A stretch of 64,000 nt of DNA from Patella vulgata (taxonomy: Eukaryota; Mollusca; Gastropoda; Patellidae). The notes under the pieces are model-generated. The model was not told the origin of the DNA. It saw only the letters and a program-made list of their open reading frames with translations, and did not search any database. Numbering within the stretch: position 1 is the stretch's first letter; every line of letters begins with the position of its first letter. The stretch is taken from positions 89,339,730-89,403,729 of the forward strand of contig NC_065880.2 of assembly GCF_932274485.2 (NCBI RefSeq), written 5' to 3'. The translations under genes and the position numbers were made by a program. Below are positions 53,796-61,917 of this stretch, piece by piece.

Positions 53796-54050
53796 GTGCG
53801 TTTTTGTGATTGCAACACTCGTGATTGTCAACATTTGTCAACCATTCTGAGCGCCATGGAAAACGCATCACTTTTTTTTCCCAAATATTTTATTACTAGG
53901 TGGTTTAGTATGTATAATATTATGCAATACTATGAACTATTGTTTCACACAATGCTCCCAAACGCAAAAAATATCGGCCCGTGTGCACAAAAAAAAATTG
54001 CACGAGATGCACACGAAAACCCCAATATTCACGTGCAGCATTGTGTGTGA
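53796..54050 (+). pseudogene. possible hAT-transposase-like fragment between direct repeats
   Basis: An 84-codon ORF reads RFCDCNTRDCQHLSTILSAM, ENASLFFPKYFITRWFSMYN. The 'PKYFxTRWxS' element after a Cys/His-rich lead recalls the central part of some hAT/zinc-finger transposase proteins. The ORF then runs into the right-hand 158 bp repeat, so its last ~12 codons are repeat sequence. The match is from memory and weak; it could also be unrelated host DNA. Confidence 0.3.
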
Positions 54051-54174
54051 GCCCTTTAAAAGCATGTTTTAAACTTAATGTGATTTGTTGTTGGACGTGT
54101 GAAGGAATCGAGCTAAAATTATGAAATAAAGTGTGTTTATTTATAAATGTTAGTCACAGAGGGACATTGGGCCT
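54017..54174 (+). repeat. 158 bp direct repeat, right copy
   Basis: Second copy of the 53414-53571 block in the same orientation. Flanks differ on both sides (GAT and CACG before, AATAT and GAAAC after), so the boundaries are sharp. Confidence 0.92.
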
Positions 54175-54585
54175 GAAACAAAACAGTTTTCCTTTGTTTT
54201 CTCAAATTTGCATTCAATATATTTTGCCAGATTACAGGAGAGGTGTTGACGTTAGGAATCATCCACAAATATTTGGCTTATTATACGTACAATGAAAATT
54301 GGTCTCGATATTTTATAATCCCAAGGTTTTAAAACCTTTGTATTGACAAACAGATGATGTTAAAAAATAATGGTGGCAAATGTACATTCACTGGTTGCTA
54401 ATTACTGAGGTCTTTTGAAATGTGTGCAAATTTGTTTCCATCTTATTATAAGTCTAATAAATTATCGGAAACAATTTAAAGGACAATATTGGTGTCAGTC
54501 ATTATCACAAATGTGATAGAACTGGTTTAACGCGTTCCAAAACGAAAAAATACAGAAAAAGTTCGTGCATTACCATGGTTTTTTT
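54175..54585. other. no gene recognised
   Basis: AT-rich DNA with no ORF or shared repeat of note. Confidence 0.45.
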
Positions 54586-54589
54586 TTTA

Positions 54590-54990
54590 TTAAAGATACA
54601 TTATGGGTGATAAGATAACGAGATGGCAGTTCTCGCTATAATAGTTAAAAACGAGATAGTGTAAAGGTAATTTGCTGAAAATTTCAGCCAAATTGATCCA
54701 CTAGGAGCCGAGAAAGAAGCGGGTGAAATTTTTGCATAGTCTCGGTCATCATTACTAAAATCATAAATATAAACAGCATAGTCTCGATTATACGCTTTTA
54801 TTGATTTAATTATCAATAGCCGTTAGCGGCATATAGGAATCTAATCCAGCCAACATCGAAGGCTAGCCTTGACATCGAGAGTTTATTATGGTCTGGATAA
54901 GTTAATTAATGTCTAATTGATAATTTAGATATCATTTCAGGCCTAAAGAAAGACTTGTAATAAGCAGATTTTGCTCTTGCATAATGCATG
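54590..54990 (-). repeat. interspersed repeat X, copy 6
   Basis: Long minus-strand copy: TTAAAGATACATTATGGGTG, CTCGCTATAATAGTTAAAAA, GCATAGTCTCGGTCATCATT, TTAATTAATGTCTAATTGAT, TTGCTCTTGCATAATGCATG. The most complete right end of the family in this window. Confidence 0.8.
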
Positions 54991-55194
54991 TTTAAGAATA
55001 AATAAAAACAAGTGAATGTACGGACTATTTCTATTTTTCCCGTGTTCTCTTATCTAGTGACATTCAATTACTTTTTTGAATTATCAGATATTCTCTCACA
55101 GTCACACATAACAACTTTTAGTCTTCGAAGGAATTATTAGTGAGCAGAAATTCGTCGCCCGTGTATCTGTTATCACTCGTCACTTCAGTCAGTT

Positions 55195-55800
55195 ATATAG
55201 AAGGATAACTCGTGGATGCTGGCCAAGAAGAAAATTTCTTCAGCCACTCTAAAAAAAACGTCGTTCACAGCTGACATGACGTCATCATTTCTAGGAAAAT
55301 GACGTTCGGCTAATTCCTTTTTCATTTTTGGAAACAGGTCGCATCCATGGTTACAAATCTGTCCGAAAAATGACCAGAATCAGCTTCAAAACGCTGCAGC
55401 TTGTCACGGGACGTCAGGAATCTGACACGTGTCTGATCCACAGTCCAGAGCTTTGGCACACATCTTGTAAAAACCTTTGTCATGCACACCTCGTTGACAA
55501 TAATGTGCCCAACCCTCTCATGAGAGATGCGTTCAACGATGGCAATATGTGCAGTGGTCAATCGTCGATCAGCCATCACCATGTCATGCACCCGGGTAAT
55601 GTTTTCTTGAATGGTTGCTGTTGATGGCCTTCCAGGACGCGGGTCACCGCCAAGGCTCTCTCTCCACCACGCTTAAATTCCACAGCCCACTTCTTTACTG
55701 TGGAAAAGGAAGGGACATTATCCACTAAAGTGGAGGCCATATCGACATGTATCTGTGTTAAATTGGGATTAGTCCTTTCATTTGTAGATACTTGATGATG
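55195..55800 (-). mobile_element. mariner transposon remnant, internally deleted
   Basis: Minus strand. HVDMASTLVDNVPSFSTVKK and WAVEFKRGGERAL are the N-terminal helix-turn-helix region. After a frame change, MVMADRRLTTAHIAIVERIS, HERVGHIIVNE and FEADSGHFSDRFVTMDAT follow, the last carrying the first catalytic Asp. The next residues (FPKMKKELAERHFPRNDDVM, SAVND) already belong to the C-terminus. Typical mariner transposases are ~345 residues, so the second and third catalytic residues are gone. Terminal inverted repeats not found. Confidence 0.88.
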
Positions 55801-55924
55801 GTCCAATAGCCGATTGTGTCCATTTTTGGTGATTTCAATGGGTAGGTTCACAATAATAACTCTACAGTTGCAGTTCTTATGTCTATGATTCATTCAATGA
55901 TTGTACTTGTTGGTTGCAAAAGTC

Positions 55925-56329
55925 TGTTTCAACCCGGGGGTCACGGTGGTTAAGCGGGTAAGGTGCTGGCTCGCTATCCTGGAGGTCGGGTATTCGATCC
56001 CTGCATTGGCCGAGAAAGTTCATCCAGATTTTCCGGCGTGGTTCCTCCTTTGTCAGTGATACAGGACGGAAGGTCTGACAAGTACAGCTGTCTAGTCGTA
56101 CGGATGGGACGAAACACCGAGGTGCCCGTGTATACATTGGCGTGCACGTAAAGGATCCCTCGATAGTTGAAATTCGAAATAAGAGCAGAACGTAGCGCCG
56201 CTGTCCGGGCAAAATTTCCCCCATAACACACTGTATGGCGTATGCCCGTCTTCATTAGCCCATTATAGGAGCAGATCAGTAGGACGTTAAACCCCATTTC
56301 GTTTCGTTTCGTTTCGTTTGTTTCAACCC
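55925..56329 (+). mobile_element. SINE family B, full copy with target duplication
   Basis: Complete SINE (55936-56318): tRNA-like head (TCACGGTGGTTAAGCGGGTA with A box, GGGTATTCGATCCCTGC with B box), family core, and a (GTTTC)n tail. A perfect 11 bp duplication TGTTTCAACCC lies at 55925-55935 and 56319-56329. It is the best reference copy for the family in this window. Confidence 0.95.
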
Positions 56330-56479
56330 AATTGATCTATCCTTTTCTGATTCAGAACTTTCCAGTCAGCCCTCGTACAATGGACTCGGCTACAAAACAA
56401 ATCTCCTTTTTTGGTGTAATATTCCCGAAAAATGGCAGCACTATAGAAACCGTTATTTATATAAGCCCACATTTTCATG

Positions 56480-56840
56480 TGGACGTATATTGTCGTCGCC
56501 CCTGTCCGTCCGTCCGCCCACAATTGTTTGTGAAGAGTCTGGCGTTTTTAGCTTGTGGACCCTATAGAGGTTATGATTTTTATCCGATTTAAAAAACCGT
56601 ATTATTATATCACCGTTACACCCCAAGGTCGACTGAGTTCGAATTTCGTGAAAATCGGACCAAAAGTGACAGACAAAATGGCCGCCCTTCGTTCTCAAAT
56701 AGCGTAAAAATATGGTATATAAAGGTTGTGGACCCTATAGAGGTCACAATTTTTATCCGATTTTGCTCAAACTTTATAACACAAAGATCGCGGTTCCTTA
56801 CGATATTTGCGCATATCGGACCGTACTTTTTTTGGTTTTT
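56480..56840 (-). repeat. interspersed repeat H, minus-strand copy
   Basis: Carries, inverted, the TGGACCCTATAGAGGTCACA, TTTTTATCCGATTTTGCTCA and GCGCATATCGGACCGTAC blocks of the repeat at 16400-17380, plus a GTCCGTCCGTCCGCCC stretch. It begins just 3' of the proline-repeat exon and provides the apparent read-through of that ORF. Confidence 0.7.
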
Positions 56841-56870
56841 CAAAATCTGCATGTTCCTTTTGTTAAATAC

Positions 56871-57426
56871 CTCTAATTTGCTGCCCAGGCTTTGTAGAAC
56901 TGTGTAATTTTCAATATCACTGTCGGGGATTAACCGTCTCAATGGTTGAATCTGTGGCTCATCACTTCCAATGCAATTAAATAACTCATTCAATGTTTCG
57001 TTTCCAATAAGTTGTGTTGGTTCCATGCTTGTTTGATATTCTGGTGTGGCTTGGGGTGTGGACTCGGGACTAGTAGGAATGGCGGGGGGTGGGAACTCGG
57101 GACTTGTAGGACTGGCGGGGGGTGAGAACTCGGGACTTGTAGGACTGGCGGGGGGTGAGAACTCGGGACTTGTAGGAATGGCGGGGGGGGGGGGGGGGGG
57201 GTGGGAACTCGGGACTAGTAGGAATGGCGGGGGGTGAGAACTCGGGACTTGTAGGACTGGCGGGGGGTGAGAACTCGGGACTTGTAGGACTGGCGGGGGG
57301 TGGGAATTCGGTACTAGTGGGTGTTCCGTTGTCGGCCATTTCTGATTCGGGGCTTTCTATTACTACGGATTCAACGCTTGTTGTGATGGGCGCTTCTGTG
57401 TATCTTATAATCGTTGCGGCGATTTT
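56871..57426 (-). CDS. candidate host exon coding Pro/Ser/Thr repeats, broken by a G run
   Basis: Minus strand. An acceptor-like TTCTATTTTTCAG precedes an open frame KIAATIIRYTEAPITTSVES, ESEMADNGTPTSTEF. About eight 11-residue repeats PPASPTSPEFS (33 bp units, 57040-57310) follow, then IPTSPESTPQATPEYQTS, NETLNELFNCIGSDEPQIQP, LQSLGSKLE and a possible donor GTATTT. The repeat frame is the same on both sides of a ~20-base G run (about 57182-57201) but not through it, so the reading frame depends on that run's length; a homopolymer sequencing error or a real disabling change are both possible. Protein family unknown; low-complexity and probably disordered. Other exons not identified. Confidence 0.45.
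57040..57310. repeat. 33 bp tandem repeat, ~8 units, with long G homopolymer
   Basis: The unit GGACTGGCGGGGGGTGAGAA, CTCGGGACTTGTA is repeated about eight times. In one unit the usual G5-6 run has grown to about 20. The 33 bp period preserves the reading frame. Confidence 0.92.
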
Positions 57427-57429
57427 CTG

Positions 57430-58190
57430 AAAAATAGAAAATACTTCATATTATTTGCAAGAAAAACATGTCTCATGTCTGACATTTCACAAATCAGTAA
57501 TATTACATGTGTACCAGTGGCACGTCGTCACTGTGTCTGTTAACACATTTTTGATTAGCTGTTATTCTGGACTTGAATGCAGATGGCATTGTGAAAGAAG
57601 ACCCGTGGGAAATACACATCAACCAGGCTCTTGATTGGTATAAATATCGCTGGTGTCCATTCTCCTTCAGAGAACCAACAATAAAAGGAATGAATAACAG
57701 AAATAAAGATGTAACAACGCCACCATATCGGACAACATACCCAAATGGAAGGAAGAATGGACCAGGACTCATACTCACCAACAAAACCCCAAGGTAGAGT
57801 TTCACCGCCCTGCCATTCTACCGGACAGAACGACCAGACCAACCCAAACGACCCAAAATATATATATGTGTACATAATATGTCTATGTCTGTGAAAATGT
57901 CCGTCTTTGTCCATGTCTGTTCCGTCAAATCGCATGCTTGTAAATGTCTACTGGCACCTGTTTCGTCCTTTGCACATGTTATCCTACTGTTGTTTATTGT
58001 CCTATGTACATATATATGAAAACCTAATTATCCAATTATTTCTCATTAATCACATTGTAAATTAATGCACCTTGTACACATAACACGTCATTGTCTGCGA
58101 TATCACCTCGGTGGAAGCGGACGTAAAATACAACTAACTCATCATCATTTTAATGGTCATTTTGTGCTTACTAATGTTTTTTTGGATAAT
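57430..58190. other. unassigned; possible further exon on the minus strand
   Basis: Open frames of 100-126 codons on the minus strand (57503-57935) contain hydrophobic stretches (VTSLFLLFIPFIVG). A GTGAGT donor-like site on that strand near 57770 would join, in frame, to the acceptor at 57426. No start codon or acceptor convincingly opens such an exon, so it is not called. The rest is AT-rich. Confidence 0.3.
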
Positions 58191-58199
58191 TGTTTACTA

Positions 58200-59095
58200 T
58201 GCCTGCGTCGAAGATATCACATGAACAGAAATTGAGGATTATCAAATTAAGCTAAGAAGGTTGGAGGCCATTTGCGATACGCAGGGAACTCGAAAAAGAA
58301 TTTAAAATTTATGTGACCTGACCAGCTGTGAAAAAGGTGATTGAGATACACGAAACCGGGAAGAACCGATCGATCAAAAAAGTAGAAGCTAAAACTGTGT
58401 TTAAAACTCTAAAAAACAAGGACATTAATATTGTGAAAAACTCTCTAAATGACGACTGCAATCGTAGTTCAAGTGACATTAGGAAAATTTTAGCTGACTC
58501 CGGAACAAACGTTGGTAAAACAACAGTATTAAAGGCTATTTCTGTTGCTGGATACACAGCTTCCAAACCACGGTATTGCCAGCTCATTCGCGACGCAAAC
58601 AAACTTAAACGTGTGGAATTTTGTAAATCTTTACTGCGCAGCAACGATAACTTTGACGATGTGATTTTTACCGATGAATGCAGTATCCAATTGCACGATA
58701 ACAAGACTGTAGCATATAGACGAAAGAAACAAGTAGCTCCCCATCATTGTCGCCCGAAGCATCCCCTTAAAATTCATCTGTGGGGTGGCATCAGCAAACG
58801 CGGACCCACTGGCCTTTTAATTTTCGATGGGATAATGGATGCCGAATTTTACAAGGACCACGTTTTAAGAGACTCTCTTCTGCCGTTTATCCAGAACAAG
58901 TTCCCGGATGGCCATCGCTTTGTTCAAGATAATGATCCAAAACATAAGTCAAAGAAGGCCCAGGACTTCATCCATACCAATGATATAAATTGGATAAAAG
59001 AATGGCCATCGGGTAAATCCCCATTCTTTAAGAATATATTCATTGTTTGTAAAATGGGAAGTGAAAAGTCCCATGAGAGAATCCGATCGAAATAG
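58200..59095 (+). mobile_element. Tc1-like transposase remnant
   Basis: From an ATG at 58200 the frame reads MPASKISHEQKLRIIKLS (helix-turn-helix), a TAA, then EGWRPFAIRRELEKEFKI, a TGA, and then stays open to 59095. It includes VIFTDECSIQLHDNKTVAYR (first catalytic Asp) and RFVQDNDPKHKSKKAQDFIH (second). The expected 'WPxxSPDLNPIE' block is WPSGKSPFFKNIF, so the third acidic residue is lost or out of frame. Length otherwise fits the family's ~340 residues. Clear terminal inverted repeats were not found. Confidence 0.88.
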
Positions 59096-60225
59096 ATGAT
59101 ACATGTATCAGACTCATAAAACGACTTGGAAAATAATAACGCATGTCGATCCACAGAGTAGAACGATTACTGATATACAGTACGGCCGTCGCGAAGGTTT
59201 CAAGGGACACGATTATCGTGTCGTTTTTTGTTGAAAATTTCCACGATAACGCCACGATAATGCCACGATAAATAACTCGGTGTAGAAGTCGTGATCGTGT
59301 GACACGATAGGACTCGGTGTAATATGATGATGTAAAATTAACGATATTTATCTATCATAAACACTAATGTCATAAAGATATACTGCCGATGTTTGATATA
59401 TTAAATAGTTTCGTCAATAATCTTGACGTGAAGAGTCACTCTGTATAGAAAGAACACACATGTACATATCGTTATATTTCAACGGAGTTCCGTAAAGCTG
59501 CATGTCTAGTGAGGAACACGTACATTTGAAACTATATTACAGTTTCAAAATTTATGTTACGTTCGTGTTTGTATTTAAACTATTAAAAAGTGTGACGGTT
59601 AAAAATTGCAAAAAAAAAAACTATTTTGATGATCGATCTTGAAAATAGAAATAGTATTCATGTATAAAAAGAACTTACGGCGGAATCCGAGTGCGGTTTC
59701 AAGTCAGACATAAACTCGTACTTATTGTAAAACGTGACACAGATCTACGATGAACTAGATTGGAATCGCACAAAAATCCTGGGCAATCGTTTTATTCGGC
59801 ATTAATTTTGATCTAGTGATCTAGATCAAAGGATATGTCGTTACTACCCCTGTTGTCACAAAGGAAAGGAAATCAATTTGATTGAATATCTTGGAATCAC
59901 AATACTTCGGTCATTATATGATATGTACTCAGGATAATACTTATCAAGTGTGATTAACCCGTTTGTGGTGTTTGCCGCATGCGCTTGTCTACATACGTAA
60001 TTGCCCTCAATCAGTGAAAATACTCTTTACCTTTGTTGATTACCTTGTCTTGTTTCTACTGTCCAAATTAATTAATCCGTTAAAATCACACAACCCATTC
60101 AGTATTCGGTTCAATCTTTGATGTTTTATAATTTCTATTATTTATATTTTCTACTATTGGCTTGTATTCGAAGCCAAACTAACCCCAAACGAGTATATAA
60201 CAAATCACAAGTGAACGCATCTTCC
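59096..60225. other. no gene; small inverted motifs
   Basis: Around 59200-59320 several ACACGAT/ATCGTGT motifs occur (ACACGATTATCGTGTCG, ACGATAACGCCACGATAATG, CGTGATCGTGTGACACGAT), possibly the sub-terminal part of a DNA element. The remainder is AT-rich and unassigned. The 5' limit of the LINE that follows cannot be placed precisely. Confidence 0.4.
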
Positions 60226-60596
60226 TCACTCACTTGTTAATTAGCTTCTGGCGAGTTAACAACTAGCTGTGCTTAGTGGATTATTGGATTACTGGGATTA
60301 CTAGGATTACTCTACACTGTAAGTCAAATTTATTTTCTTCTTATCTTATTTGTTATTTGTTCTAAAATTTAACTAAATAATTCGTCATCTGAACAACTCA
60401 AGTTAGCGGGCGGGCTAATCTTAGTTGTTCAACAAAGTTAGGCTTCAGACTTTCGTCACTTTCGACTCCCTCTCCAAATCTCCCACCCTTTTTCACAACT
60501 TTAATTGTCCCTATACCACTCCTATTCCTTTTATTTTTATTATTGTTTCTATTTTTCTCCTTTTTTTTATTTTCTACTGTATTGAATATCATCATA

Positions 60597-61875
60597 ATGG
60601 CCATGAACTATGCAAACGCCTTGGTTAACTCACCAAGACAAACCCAACCGGCTCTGGCATCAAGATTGGTGCGAGAGTACAAGCATATAGTGCTATGTAC
60701 GCCTAAAGAGGGGAAATCCTTCAAGGGCACAAAAGTCTCCAAAATAGGAGACGAAATACGACAAAAATGGGGAACAGCAGCTCTCCCCGACATTAGAGTA
60801 CTGGCTAACGGAAACCTAAAACTAGGTTTTCAAAACATGGAGGATGCCCAACTAGCAACCAACATCCAACGGCTAGGCAACTTCAAGGTTGAAGTCTCCA
60901 TGTCGGAGTTCAACCAAACTGAAAGGGTGATAATTTACAACATTCCCAAGGATTACTCGGACGACGAGATACTGGAAAATCTTAGCAATTTATCAATACC
61001 CGATAAGACAGGGTAAAGCAATCAGAACAGTACAACTAACATTTAAAAAAGATGATACCCCGCAGGGCATCATCTACATGCTTTACGAAAGAAGGCCTGT
61101 CCACCCCTACATTCCAAAGGTAAAACGATGCACTAAATGCCAAAGAATAGGGCATCTAGAAAAATTTTGTAGGGGTACAGCCATCTGTGGCAAATGTGGT
61201 AATAACCACAAAACTGAAGAATGCAGGGCATCACAGGCAAAATGCGTCAACTGCAAAGGGAATCACGGAGCTGATTCTCCAAAATGCCCTAAATACATAA
61301 ATACAAAATCCATCTTGACCATGCAATATGTACATGGCATATCCCACAAGGAAGCGACCTCACACGTCAATAATAAAACCACACCAGAACAAAAGAAAGA
61401 GGTAACCCCTCCTAGCAAAGAGGTACACACAAAAGAACAAAAACACTTCACACCGACCTTCAAAAACACAAAAGAATTTGTAAATTTCTGCAGGGAACTA
61501 ACAAAACTAGGAAGCATTAAAAACGAGGATGAAAGAAATATAGAGATAGGGAAGTGCATTCTAACCCATGTGTCGAACACATCGAAAATAGTTGAAATTA
61601 GCCAAACCCCCAAAAATAAGGGAAAGCCTTCTCAAGCAGAGAAGACCCCAACAAACAGTCAAATGCCCCCACCCTCCGAAACTAAACAAACAAAGGACCG
61701 AAGCAGAAGCAGAAGCCAAACAAAGCAATCGGCAAAAAGGAACATAAATTTAGTAGTCACAGAAGACGAAGACATTTCACTAAGACACGGGGCTAATCCA
61801 ATGATCACAGAAGCCGAAATACCTAATCAAAACAAACGCAGCTGTAGTGTAAGCAGTAGGGAAGACGCATTGTAA
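60597..61875 (+). CDS. LINE ORF1, zinc-knuckle nucleic-acid-binding protein (one frameshift)
   Basis: Starts MAMNYANALVNSPRQTQPAL. The N-terminal half resembles a single-strand/RNA-binding ORF1 fold (IRVLANGNLKLGFQNMEDAQ, VIIYNIPKDYSDDEILENL). Near 61005-61015 the frame ends at TAA while the +1 frame is open across the point and continues QLTFKKDDTPQGIIYMLYER, so a one-base frameshift is inferred. Then come three zinc knuckles: CTKCQRIGHLEKFC, CGKCGNNHKTEEC, CVNCKGNHGADSPKC. The tail is Lys/Ser/Arg-rich (KDRSRSRSQTKQSAKR). An upstream in-frame ATG exists at 60543; 60597 is preferred because the intervening residues are an odd Phe/Leu run. In the element it would coat the RNA. Confidence 0.85.
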
Positions 61876-61917
61876 AACACACTAATACCTTAAACAAACA
61901 AATCACTATCTGTCACA

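Noticed and set aside
57503-57935. Hydrophobic minus-strand ORFs with a faint look of an SLC6-type transporter first helix (GYVVRYGGV)
   Set aside because: Surrounding residues do not fit the family, there is no start or acceptor, and two overlapping frames are equally open.
61263-61613. Minus-strand ORFs opposite the LINE (also 62349-62876 and 63204-63908)
   Set aside because: They are complements of the LINE's Lys/Asn-rich coding strand, where stops are rare on the opposite strand.
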